From NCBI GenBank assembly GCA_947165305.1, contig CAMUZW010000007.1, forward strand, positions 1 through 35,415: DNA of 35,415 nt, in the 5' to 3' direction. The first letter of the stretch is position 1. Every line of letters begins with the position of its first letter. This DNA comes from an uncultured Bacteroidales bacterium. Its GTDB lineage: Bacteria > Bacteroidota > Bacteroidia > Bacteroidales > UBA932. Below are positions 16,933 to 24,813 of the stretch, piece by piece. The notes under the pieces are model-generated. The model made no database searches, was not told where the DNA came from, and saw only the letters and a program-made list of their open reading frames with translations. The translations under genes and the position numbers were made by a program.

Positions 16933-19900
16933 CTAGAATTTAATTTGAACCATACCCACCACTTTCCGGGGTCTCGGATAGGCTCCGATATCGGCCCTGC
17001 GGATGGTGGATTCCTGATCACTGACCTTGCTGGAGACATCCGGGTCGAAGCCGTTGTAACGGGTCCAGAGGTATAGGTTGTCAGCGCTGACGCCGACCGA
17101 GAGGCTCTTGATCCATTTGGCCTTCTTGAAATTGAACAGATAAGACAGGCTGATGTTCTTGAGCCGGAGATAGGATGCATCGTGCACCATAAAGTCGCTG
17201 GGAAGCATGCTGCTGCCGCTGGCGCCGCCGGCCGGGAAGTTGGATTCCGGGTTGCGGTAGGGATTCCAGGCATTCAGCATATAGCGGTACTGGTTGGTGC
17301 AGTAGGTCCCTGCCATATAGAATTCAGAGTAGTTGTAGATGCTTCCGCCAACGGAGTAGGCAAGATAGATTCCCAGTTTGAACCCATAGATATGGAAGGT
17401 GTTCTGCAGACCTCCATAGACGACCGGGTCGGCATCTCCCAGATAAGCGAGATCCTGGTTGTCCAGAATACCGTCGTGGTTCTGGTCTACATATTTGGGA
17501 CGGCCGCACTTGTACGGTTTCGCATAGTAGTCGACATATTGGTGCGTAATCTCGTTCTCGGCGACTTCCTCTGCATTGTGCCATACACCGCCATATTGGA
17601 AACCCCAGAGCGAGTTCAGCGGATAACCTACCCTGTAGCCGTACATCATATAGCCCTTCGGGTCGCTCATCGCGACAACCTCCGCCTCGCTCCCGATGTC
17701 TTCGACCATCTGCTTGTTGTGCGAGATGGTGAATTCGGTGGTCCAGGAGAAGTTCTTCTTGACGATGTTGTGGGTCTCCAGGGTGAACTCTATACCTTTG
17801 TTGGAAGTGCGGCCGAGATTCTGGGTAAAGCTGCTGTAACCGCTCTGCTGTGCTTTCTGTACGCTCAGGAGCAGGTCTTTCGTATAGGAAAGATAGCCTT
17901 CTGCCGTCAGTTTCAGGCGTCCGTCGAGGACAGACATGTCGAGGGCGAGGTTGTAAAGGTCGGTCTTCTCCCAGGTAAGGTCCGGACTGTCCAGACGTGA
18001 AGGATAGTAGTAGGTGGCCTGCCCGTCTCCGATCAGGTATCCTGAAGTGGAACTGCTCAGTTTCTGCAGCGAGCTGTAGGGGGAGATGGCGTCGTTACCC
18101 GTCCGTCCGGCGCTGAGCCTGAGGGAGAGATCCTGGAAGACCCGGGTCCGTTTGAGCCAGGGCTCGTTGGCCAGATTCCACTTGAGCGCGCCGGAAGGGA
18201 AGAATCCCCACTTGTGGTTGGCTGCGAAGTTGGATGAAGCATCCTCACGGCCGGTAAGCGTGATATAGTAACGCTGCTTGTAGTTGTAATTGATTCGTCC
18301 CATAAAGGACATCCTTCGGATAACCTGGTTGTTGGATGTGATGGTGTAGTTGTCCTTGTCGCCGATGGCGTTGAGGTCGTTCCATTTTAGGTCATCGACC
18401 AACATTCCTTTTCCGATTACCTGCTGATAGTCGGTTGTCTTGTAGTACATGGACATACCGGCCATTACGTCAAGGTGGTGGGCTTTGGCGAAATCTTTCT
18501 TGTAAGTGATCGTGTTGTCGGTGTTAAGCTGCGTCTGGTTGGAGTCCTGACGCTGGACCTCTCCGCCTGTCCCTGCCATTCTCCTGACCGGCAGGGTGCC
18601 GGGGAGATACCGGTACAGGTGCGTGTCATACTTGTAATAGGTATTCCTGCTCACGATGGTGAGGCCCTTTACCGGCGTGAAGGTCAAGCCGATCGTCTGG
18701 GTGTTGGAGAAGCTCTTCCGTTGGTGGACCGACTGCTTGATGGTGATGAAGGGATTGTTGAAAGGCGTGCCCTTGCCGTAATTGTAGAGATCGTTGATTT
18801 CACTTTCCACATCCAGGGCCGGCGAAATATAGACGGCACCTCCGTACACACTGGTTCCGCCGATGCTGGTCTTGTTGTTATTGTTGAGCCTGTACAGGAT
18901 GTTGGTATTGTAGTCAATTTTGAACCACTTGTTGAATTGGTGCCCCAGATTGAGACGTCCGATCAGTCGCTTGGCACCGGAATCCAGAATGATACCCTCG
19001 TCATCGGAAAATGAGACGGAAGCGAAGTAATTGGTTTTCTTCGTTTTCCCGCTGACGGAGAGGCTGTATTCCTGGAACGGCGCCGTACGTGTGACGGCAT
19101 CGAGCCAATCGGTCCCCTCACCCAGCGCTTCCGGATCCGCGTATTTTGCGGCATAGCCCGGAGTGGCCGGATAGGTCAGGCCGTCCTTGCTGGCCCGGGC
19201 GAAGTCTGTCCGGTCATTGTTGTACATAGCGAACTCCGTCGCGTTCATGATATCCAGCTTGCGGGCGAGCTGGGAGAATCCCAGTTTGACGGTGGCCGTC
19301 ACGCTCGGCCTGGCTGAGCCGGAGTTGCCGGCCTTGGTCGTGACGATGATGACGCCGTTGGCGCCCTGTGAACCGTAAATGGCCGTCGATGACGCATCCT
19401 TGAGGATGGAGATGGATTCGATGTCGGCCGAGTTGAGGTCGCTCAGATCCTGGACGGCATTCATCACACCGTCCACGACGATCAGCGGTTCGTTGCCGGC
19501 TGTGATGGAACGGGATCCGCGGATACGGATGGAAGTGCCCTCCGTCGGGTCGCCGGATACGCTCATGATGTCGGCGCCTGCAATGCGGCCCTGCAGCGCC
19601 TGATCTACGGAAAGGGTGGGGGAACTCTCCACATCCTGCATTTTAACGGTGGCGACGGATCCGGTCAGGTCTTGTTTCTTCTGCTCACCGAATCCGATGA
19701 CCACCACCTCATCAAGATAGGTAGCGTCTTCCTCCATCACAGTGTCGATAACAGTCTGATTACCGACTCTTATCTTTACAGTCTTGTATCCGAGACATTC
19801 AAAGACCAGTACTGCCTCCTTGGAGGGTACTCTCAGTGAAAATTTCCCGGATCCGTCAGTTACGGCTCCGGCAGAGGAACCCTCTACAGAAACCGTTGCG

Positions 19901-20019
19901 CCCGGAAGCGCCTTCCCGTCCGCATCTGCGACAGTTCCGGTTACCTGTACCGGACCCTGTGCGTGAAGGGCGAACGTTACAAATGCGGCGGCCAAAAGGG
20001 CCAAGCATCGTTTCAACAT
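16933..20019 (-). CDS. susC-like: SusC/RagA-family TonB-linked outer-membrane transporter
   Basis: This 1028-residue protein has a signal peptide (about 1-20), a carboxypeptidase-regulatory-like beta-sandwich (about 25-100, GTVADADGKALPGATV), a TonB-box-like segment (DEVVVIGFGEQKK), the plug (about 115-225, with ALQGRIAGADI, IRIRGSRSI, ILKDASSTAIYGSQGANGVI) and a C-terminal barrel ending in an aromatic residue (VQIKF). It imports oligomers across the outer membrane using TonB energy together with the SusD partner. There is no N-terminal STN domain, so it probably does not signal to an anti-sigma factor. That fits the presence of a separate HTH regulator just upstream. It is the first gene of the left operon, preceded by a 277-bp intergenic region with a candidate promoter. 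Confidence 0.96.
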   Translation of the reverse strand: MLKRCLALLAAAFVTFALHAQGPVQVTGTVADADGKALPGATVSVEGSSAGAVTDGSGKFSLRVPSKEAVLVFECLGYKTVKIRVGNQTVIDTVMEEDATYLDEVVVIGFGEQKKQDLTGSVATVKMQDVESSPTLSVDQALQGRIAGADIMSVSGDPTEGTSIRIRGSRSITAGNEPLIVVDGVMNAVQDLSDLNSADIESISILKDASSTAIYGSQGANGVIIVTTKAGNSGSARPSVTATVKLGFSQLARKLDIMNATEFAMYNNDRTDFARASKDGLTYPATPGYAAKYADPEALGEGTDWLDAVTRTAPFQEYSLSVSGKTKKTNYFASVSFSDDEGIILDSGAKRLIGRLNLGHQFNKWFKIDYNTNILYRLNNNNKTSIGGTSVYGGAVYISPALDVESEINDLYNYGKGTPFNNPFITIKQSVHQRKSFSNTQTIGLTFTPVKGLTIVSRNTYYKYDTHLYRYLPGTLPVRRMAGTGGEVQRQDSNQTQLNTDNTITYKKDFAKAHHLDVMAGMSMYYKTTDYQQVIGKGMLVDDLKWNDLNAIGDKDNYTITSNNQVIRRMSFMGRINYNYKQRYYITLTGREDASSNFAANHKWGFFPSGALKWNLANEPWLKRTRVFQDLSLRLSAGRTGNDAISPYSSLQKLSSSTSGYLIGDGQATYYYPSRLDSPDLTWEKTDLYNLALDMSVLDGRLKLTAEGYLSYTKDLLLSVQKAQQSGYSSFTQNLGRTSNKGIEFTLETHNIVKKNFSWTTEFTISHNKQMVEDIGSEAEVVAMSDPKGYMMYGYRVGYPLNSLWGFQYGGVWHNAEEVAENEITHQYVDYYAKPYKCGRPKYVDQNHDGILDNQDLAYLGDADPVVYGGLQNTFHIYGFKLGIYLAYSVGGSIYNYSEFYMAGTYCTNQYRYMLNAWNPYRNPESNFPAGGASGSSMLPSDFMVHDASYLRLKNISLSYLFNFKKAKWIKSLSVGVSADNLYLWTRYNGFDPDVSSKVSDQESTIRRADIGAYPRPRKVVGMVQIKF

Positions 20020-20044
20020 TGCTGAATATTTAGTTAAACATTTG

Positions 20045-20061
20045 GGACCTTTTGCGGGTCC
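20045..20061. repeat. Short inverted repeat in susC leader
   Basis: GGACC, a 7-base loop, then GGTCC form a small stem about 30-45 bases upstream of the susC start codon. Only five base pairs support it, so it may be chance. It could influence initiation in the leader mRNA. Confidence 0.3.
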
Positions 20062-20101
20062 TGGTTATTGTCTTTGTCGCTGACTGTGGCTGTCAGTGTG
20101 C

Positions 20102-20115
20102 GGCCGGCTCCGGCC
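20102..20115. repeat. GC-rich palindrome at the predicted transcription start
   Basis: GGCCGGCTCCGGCC has two 6-base arms around a 2-base centre and lies directly downstream of the candidate -7 element, at or next to the expected transcription start. It could be an operator or a 5' mRNA hairpin. The arms are GC-rich in a GC-rich genome, so confidence is modest. Confidence 0.4.
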
Positions 20116-20120
20116 TGGTG

Positions 20121-20128
20121 CAAAGTTG
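20121..20128 (-). promoter_or_regulatory. Candidate -7 promoter element of the susC-like operon
   Basis: On the minus strand the sequence reads CAACTTTG followed by CACC, close to the Bacteroidota -7 consensus TAnnTTTG. I find no TTTG at the expected -33 spacing, so the promoter would be weak alone and could depend on an activator. It lies about 100 bases upstream of the susC ATG. Confidence 0.4.
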
Positions 20129-20166
20129 GAAAGAAAAAGTCCCTTTTCCGATACCCGCTTCCGAAA

Positions 20167-20196
20167 TTATAAGTTCAAAAAGGGGTTTATAAGTTT
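20167..20196. repeat. Direct-repeat pair A (TTATAAGTT, 20-bp spacing)
   Basis: TTATAAGTT occurs at 20167 and again at 20187, exactly two helical turns apart. The pair sits about 40-70 bases upstream of the candidate -7 element, which is a normal place for an activator. Binding by the adjacent HTH regulator is inferred. Confidence 0.6.
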
Positions 20197-20206
20197 TTTT
20201 AAATAT

Positions 20207-20242
20207 AAAAACGGCCTCGTAGCATGTTACGAGGCCGTTTTT
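20207..20242 (-). terminator. Strong rho-independent terminator after the regulator gene
   Basis: A perfect 15-bp inverted repeat (AAAAACGGCCTCGTA / TACGAGGCCGTTTTT) encloses the six-base loop GCATGT. On the minus strand the hairpin is followed by TTTTTATATTT. It lies 55 bases after the regulator stop and should end the transcript that comes through ftsZ, gltX and the regulator, separating it from the susC-like operon. The symmetric A and T tracts would let it work in both directions. Confidence 0.92.
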
Positions 20243-20276
20243 GGCTATTTGAACCTTCAAAAAGATAGAAGTGTTT

Positions 20277-20306
20277 TTATAAGTTTCTAGGTTGTTTTAT
20301 AAGCAC
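20277..20306. repeat. Direct-repeat pair B (TTATAAG, 20-bp spacing)
   Basis: TTATAAGTT at 20277 and TTATAAGCA at 20297 repeat the 20-bp spacing of pair A. The second copy overlaps the regulator stop codon (TAA) and its last codons. The pair lies on the regulator side of the terminator hairpin. Confidence 0.5.
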
Positions 20307-21892
20307 TTTACACGTTGTTCGAACTCCTCTTTGGGACACGTCGCCTGGTTCCTGAGCTTGGCCCGGTAGGTGTAGACTGTCGAGAGAGAACACTTGAGAA
20401 ATGAGGCAATCTTCGGGCTGTCGTCGATGCCGAGCTTGAGGGCGGCGAGGATACGGAGCTCGGTCGGAAGACTCTTCCGGGCCGAGTATTCGTCAAAGCG
20501 GGCGTCTTCCCTGAGCAGGGCGTTGACATCCTCGATGAAGTGCGGGAAAATGCCGAGGAAGGTCTGGTCAAAGATCCGGTAGAATTCTTTGTAATCGGCA
20601 AAGCCGGCGGGAGAACGGAGCATTTTCAGCAGGGCGTCCGTTCCTTCGTTCTTGGCTACTTTCCGGAGCATATGGCGCGTCTCTTCCACTTTGTCCAGGT
20701 AACTGATTGAAAGGTCCATATACCGGAACACGTAGTTCTCCTTGATCTTGTTGGCTTCGGCCAGGGCCGCATTGCTCCCGGCCAGGGCCTTGTTGGCCTG
20801 TTCCAGCGATTCGTTGGCCTCTGCCAGTTCCTCGTTGGCCTTCGCCAGCCATTTCGCCTGGCGGCGCGCCAGGCGCATCATATAAAGGATGACGATAAGC
20901 AGGGCTGAGAGAATGATGATGCCGACGATCAGGATGATCCTTCTCGAGCGTTCCGCCCGCATCGAAGCTTCTACGATGATATTCTGGGCCTGGGAGGAAC
21001 GGATGACTTTTGCCTGGAAATCACCTGCCAGTACATCGTCAAAATGGATCTTGATGTACCGGCTCGCCCGGCTCAGGTCTCCTTCGTTATAGAGCGTAAT
21101 GGCCAGTTCATAAAGGGAGAGGAAGTCCCGGTTGGGCGCCTTGAAGTCGCTGACGGCGGATTCCGCCAGCCAGATTTTCTTTTGCTCCGTATCGCCCAGG
21201 AGCCCGTACAGCATGGCCGTGTTGTACTGGATCGAGGTCAGTTCGTGCCAGTTGCCCTTGTCGGCATTTTCATAGCACTCGCGGAAAAGGTTCAACGCCT
21301 TGCCCAGGTGGCCTTCGTCCCTGAAGTGCTGGGCCATCACCTTGCGGCCGTAGTACGATACGGTATCGACGGCCATGTACTCTTCACGGAGCCTGTGCAG
21401 GTCATCGGAATAATTACGCCCTTCGCGGAGAAAGCGCGGGAAGCGTGAGATATTCGTATAGATTTCGATGCCCCCGGAGAGATACTCTTCCAGGAGCCCC
21501 ATCGCCTTGATGCCGGTGGTGTCCAGCGCCTCGTACAGGTTCAGCGCCCGGCCTTCGTCGTGTGACCACACCAGAAGCTGAATTTCCGAGAGCCGGGTGC
21601 GGAACTCTTCCTCGGGGGATGTCGCATATTGCTGCATCCGGGTAACGTAGCGCCCGGCGGAATCTACGCTGAAATGGTGATAGGACTGGTACAGCCGTTC
21701 CGAAAGGGCCCAGCGGAGGCTGTCGGATCCGGCATCCCGCAGGGCGCTCCGGAGGGAGTCATTCCGCTGTTCGAAGGCCTCTACATAGGTCTCCCGCATT
21801 CCAATCGTCCTGTCGAGGTCTCTGAAGGCCTGCTGGAGAGGAGATGGACTGCATGCGGTCAGGAAGAGCAGTATGCCCGGGAGAATCTTCAT
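20297..21892 (-). CDS. Membrane-spanning HTH regulator, DUF6377-like
   Basis: The track start (22039) lies within gltX. M50 at 21892 opens a signal-like segment with a lipobox (LLFLTAC, Cys14) and overlaps the gltX stop as ATGA, giving 531 residues. Residues about 15-315 are helical and TPR-like and should lie in the periplasm. One transmembrane helix follows (about 319-340), then a coiled coil with repeated EEL/EAN/QAN heptads (about 343-405), and a C-terminal LuxR-like helix-turn-helix (about 474-517, LPTELRILAALKLGIDDSP, SLSTVYTYRAKL). This is the layout of DUF6377-type regulators that often accompany Bacteroidota SusCD loci. I infer that it senses a periplasmic breakdown product and controls the adjacent susC-like operon, perhaps through the TTATAAG repeats. 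The family name is from memory of the architecture; the HTH and topology are visible. Confidence 0.82.
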   Translation of the reverse strand: MKILPGILLFLTACSPSPLQQAFRDLDRTIGMRETYVEAFEQRNDSLRSALRDAGSDSLRWALSERLYQSYHHFSVDSAGRYVTRMQQYATSPEEEFRTRLSEIQLLVWSHDEGRALNLYEALDTTGIKAMGLLEEYLSGGIEIYTNISRFPRFLREGRNYSDDLHRLREEYMAVDTVSYYGRKVMAQHFRDEGHLGKALNLFRECYENADKGNWHELTSIQYNTAMLYGLLGDTEQKKIWLAESAVSDFKAPNRDFLSLYELAITLYNEGDLSRASRYIKIHFDDVLAGDFQAKVIRSSQAQNIIVEASMRAERSRRIILIVGIIILSALLIVILYMMRLARRQAKWLAKANEELAEANESLEQANKALAGSNAALAEANKIKENYVFRYMDLSISYLDKVEETRHMLRKVAKNEGTDALLKMLRSPAGFADYKEFYRIFDQTFLGIFPHFIEDVNALLREDARFDEYSARKSLPTELRILAALKLGIDDSPKIASFLKCSLSTVYTYRAKLRNQATCPKEEFEQRVKCL

Positions 21893-23547
21893 CGGCTTTC
21901 GAGCTGCTGCCCGGCGAAGTCGAGCCTGGCGAGGGCTTCGGGGACGCCGACGAGGGAGATGATGTCGGCGATACCGAGACCGCTGGCGCTGCCCGTGAGG
22001 GCGAGGCGGAGGGTGTTCATTACTTTGCCCATCGGCCACTCCTTGCTGCGGATGTAGTCTTCGATGGCTTCCGACATCGCGTGTGCGTCGGCAAAGGACT
22101 TGCCCTGCAGCGAAAGGACCGTTTCCCGGGCCGCTGCGGCGTTCTCCGCGTTCCAGAATTTTTCCGTATCCTTCGCGAGGAAGGGCGCGGTGAGCGAGTC
22201 GTCATAGACCTTCGCCCGCGGATCGGCCGGTTTCTGCGCGACGGCGGCGCCGGCCTTGACGCCGAAGGCTTCGAACTGCGACGGCGCGATGAAAAGGTAC
22301 GATGCAATCGTCCAGAAATCCTCCACGAACGTGGCCCGCTCCTTTATCAGCGAGACGACTTTCAGGACATAGTCCCGGTCGGCATCGGCGATGCCGTGCT
22401 TTGAGAGCACCGGCAGGAACAGGTCTGTGAGTTCTTCCTCACTCTTCTGCCGCAGGTATTCCTTATTGAACCATCTGGCCTTCTCGGGGTTGAATTTGGC
22501 GCCGGCCTTCTGGACTTTCTCCATCGAAAAGGCCTGAATCAGTTCTTCCATCGTGAACAGTTCGCGGTCATCACCCGGATTCCATCCGAGCAGGGCCAGC
22601 ATGTTGACGAAAGCTTCAGGGAAATAGCCGTCCTCACGGTATCCGTGCGAGGCGGTCCCGTCGGCGGCCACCCACCGGAGCGGGAAGACCGGGAATCCCA
22701 TCTTGTCGCCGTCGCGTTTGCTCAGCTTGCCGTTGCCGACGGGCTTCAGCAGCAGCGACAGATGTGCGAACCGCGGCATCGTGTCTGTCCATCCGAAGGC
22801 CTCATAAAGCTGATAATGAAGGGGGAGGGAAGGCAGCCATTCCTCGCCGCGGATGACCTCCGTGATCTCCATCAGGTGGTCGTCGACGATGTTGGCGAGG
22901 TGATAGGTCGGGAGTTCGTCAGCCCGTTTCCAAAGCACTTTGTCGTCGAGGGTGTTGGTATTCATCTCGATATGTCCGCGGATCAGGTCATCCATCTTGA
23001 CGACCGTATTCTCGGGCATCTTGAAGCGGATGGTCCAGTCCGTGGTTTCCGTGAGAAGCCGCTCGGTCTCTTCCGCCGGCAGGGTGAGGGAATTGCGCAG
23101 CTGGAGACGGGTCTTCTGGTTGTAAATGAAGGTCTCTCCGGCGGCTTCGGCCGCAGCGCGGCGGGCGTCGAGGTCTTCGGCACTGTCAAAGGCATAGTAG
23201 GCCTTGCCGGCCGCTACCAGCTGTTCGGCGTACTTGCGGTAGATGGGTTTCCGCTGCGACTGCCGGTAGGGCGCGTGCGGATGCCGCGCTGAAGGGGTTT
23301 CGACAACCTGGCCGGTCGCCATGTCGACGCCTTCGTCTGGAATGATGCCGCACCATCCCAGCGCCTCGATGATGTACTGCTCCGCGCCCGGGACGAACCG
23401 GTGGGAGTCGGTATCCTCGATACGGATGATAAAATCGCCGCCTTTCTGCTTGGCGTACAGGTAGTTATACAGGGCCGTCCGGACGCCGCCCATATGCAGG
23501 GGGCCGGTCGGGGACGGGGCAAATCTTACGCGCGTTCTTCTTTCCAT
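21889..23547 (-). CDS. gltX: Glutamate-tRNA ligase
   Basis: This class I synthetase charges tRNA-Glu in the cytoplasm. It shows the HIGH-type motif (PLHMGG) near the start, RIEDTDSHR, the catalytic-domain segment ELPTYHLANIVDDHLM and the KMSKS-type motif KLSKRDGDKMG. The C-terminal anticodon-binding helices follow (KSFADAHAMSEAIEDYIR, LRLALTGSASGLG). At 552 residues it is somewhat longer than the E. coli enzyme (471), mostly because of extra sequence in the body. It starts 6 nt after ftsZ stops, so it appears to be part of the same operon, and its stop overlaps the regulator start by 4 nt. Confidence 0.96.
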   Translation of the reverse strand: MERRTRVRFAPSPTGPLHMGGVRTALYNYLYAKQKGGDFIIRIEDTDSHRFVPGAEQYIIEALGWCGIIPDEGVDMATGQVVETPSARHPHAPYRQSQRKPIYRKYAEQLVAAGKAYYAFDSAEDLDARRAAAEAAGETFIYNQKTRLQLRNSLTLPAEETERLLTETTDWTIRFKMPENTVVKMDDLIRGHIEMNTNTLDDKVLWKRADELPTYHLANIVDDHLMEITEVIRGEEWLPSLPLHYQLYEAFGWTDTMPRFAHLSLLLKPVGNGKLSKRDGDKMGFPVFPLRWVAADGTASHGYREDGYFPEAFVNMLALLGWNPGDDRELFTMEELIQAFSMEKVQKAGAKFNPEKARWFNKEYLRQKSEEELTDLFLPVLSKHGIADADRDYVLKVVSLIKERATFVEDFWTIASYLFIAPSQFEAFGVKAGAAVAQKPADPRAKVYDDSLTAPFLAKDTEKFWNAENAAAARETVLSLQGKSFADAHAMSEAIEDYIRSKEWPMGKVMNTLRLALTGSASGLGIADIISLVGVPEALARLDFAGQQLESR

Positions 23548-23553
23548 GGGTCT

Positions 23554-24810
23554 TTATTGAATCACTTTGTCTGCATTGAGCCGTTGGAGGGCCGACACAT
23601 TTTCCAGGGAACTCCTGTCCTGTCCGGGCTCGATGGCCAGCACCGGTTTGTTCTCCGGGCCATACAGGAAGCGTCCCCGGGGCTCGGCGCTGCCGAATCC
23701 GATCTTGATGGTATTGCGTCCCTCATAGGGGTCGACGGTCTCTTCTCCGTGATGCGCCGCCGGCTTGTAGGTGAAATCGGGCGAGAGGATGATCAGGTTG
23801 CCGAGGTTGATGTCGGTAATATCCCCCAGTTTGCCCATGTCGAAGCCGGTCGCGATGGCGGTGATCATCACGGCGTCGCCGATCGTGTCGTCGTAGATGA
23901 TGCCGGTCTTGAACTTGTTGGCAATGCCGGTATACTGGGCGATCCGGTCGTTGATTTCCTCCATGTCCGACATCCGGATGCCCTGGTCGTTGTTGTTGAC
24001 CGTGATGTTGATCAGGACGTTCTTGGCGGTCTTGAGGTCGAAGTCGTTCAGCAGCGGCGATTCGAAGGCGCCCTTGACGGCCTTCTCGAGGCGGTTCTCG
24101 CCCCGGCCTTCGCCGTGGCCCATCAGGGCCATGCCGCTGTCGCGCATCGTGTTGGTGACATCCCGGAAGTCGACGTTGATATAACCGGGCTTGTTGATGA
24201 TCTCGATGATGCCCTTGACGGCCGTCGAGAGGACTTCGTCGACCTGCGGATACGCTTCGTGGAGCAGTTTGTCCCCGAAGTATTCGTAGAGCTTGTTGTT
24301 GTTGATGATCAGCAGGCTGTCGACATTGCGCTCCAGTTCGTGGATGCCGTCCACGGCTTTGGCCTGCGTCTCCAGTCCGTCGGTCTTGAAGGGGATCGTC
24401 ACGACGGCGACCGTCAGGATGCCGCGCTCCTTGGCCATCTTGGCGATGACCGGAGCGGCACCCGTCCCCGTACCACCGCCCATACCGGCCGTGATGAACA
24501 ACATCTGGGTGCCGTTGTCCAGGGCCTTCTCGGCGATTTCCTTCTGGGACTCCAGGGCGGCGTTGCGGCCCGCGACCGGATCGGTACCGGCGCCGAGTCC
24601 GGCGCCCATCTGGATCTTGACGGGTACGGCGCTGCGCTGAAGCACCTGCGAGTCAGTGTTGCAGACGATGAAGCTGCAGCCGGCGATCTTTTCTTTGAAC
24701 ATGTAGTTCACCGCGTTGCAGCCGCCGCCGCCCACGCCGATGACCTTGATGATGGAGTTTTCGGGAACCCAGTCGCTGGGAGTGATGGGGTTGTTGATAT
24801 CGTTTGACAT
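23554..24810 (-). CDS. ftsZ: Cell division protein FtsZ
   Basis: This tubulin-like GTPase forms the Z-ring at midcell. Visible motifs are the N-terminal GGGGCNAV (about 27-34), the tubulin signature GMGGGTGTGAAP (about 109-120) and the T7-loop NVDFRDV, so nucleotide binding and hydrolysis should be normal. Length is 418 residues. The core is followed by a variable linker and the tail NVSALQRLNADKVIQ. The tail aligns with the usual PAF/YxR-like FtsA-binding tail but has Ser where Pro is common and continues further. It starts 3 nt after ftsA stops, the normal arrangement. Confidence 0.97.
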   Translation of the reverse strand: MSNDINNPITPSDWVPENSIIKVIGVGGGGCNAVNYMFKEKIAGCSFIVCNTDSQVLQRSAVPVKIQMGAGLGAGTDPVAGRNAALESQKEIAEKALDNGTQMLFITAGMGGGTGTGAAPVIAKMAKERGILTVAVVTIPFKTDGLETQAKAVDGIHELERNVDSLLIINNNKLYEYFGDKLLHEAYPQVDEVLSTAVKGIIEIINKPGYINVDFRDVTNTMRDSGMALMGHGEGRGENRLEKAVKGAFESPLLNDFDLKTAKNVLINITVNNNDQGIRMSDMEEINDRIAQYTGIANKFKTGIIYDDTIGDAVMITAIATGFDMGKLGDITDINLGNLIILSPDFTYKPAAHHGEETVDPYEGRNTIKIGFGSAEPRGRFLYGPENKPVLAIEPGQDRSSLENVSALQRLNADKVIQ

Positions 24811-24813
24811 GGC

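Larger units (their letters stand above)
20020..20296. other. Intergenic region between regulator gene and susC-like operon
   Basis: These 277 bases are the only sizeable non-coding stretch of the window. Reading in the minus direction they contain most of one direct-repeat pair, a strong hairpin terminator, a second repeat pair, a weak -7-like element, and about 100 bases of leader with two short palindromes before susC. I found no tRNA, small ORF or insertion-sequence end in it. Confidence 0.8.

Noticed and set aside
21893-22039. Track start of the regulator with 49 extra Arg/Pro-rich residues
   Set aside because: The extension is a shadow of the gltX 3' end; M50 begins a signal-like segment at an ATGA overlap.
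23401-24807. 468-codon plus-strand ORF opposite ftsZ
   Set aside because: It is a shadow of ftsZ and the gltX start; composition bias explains its length.
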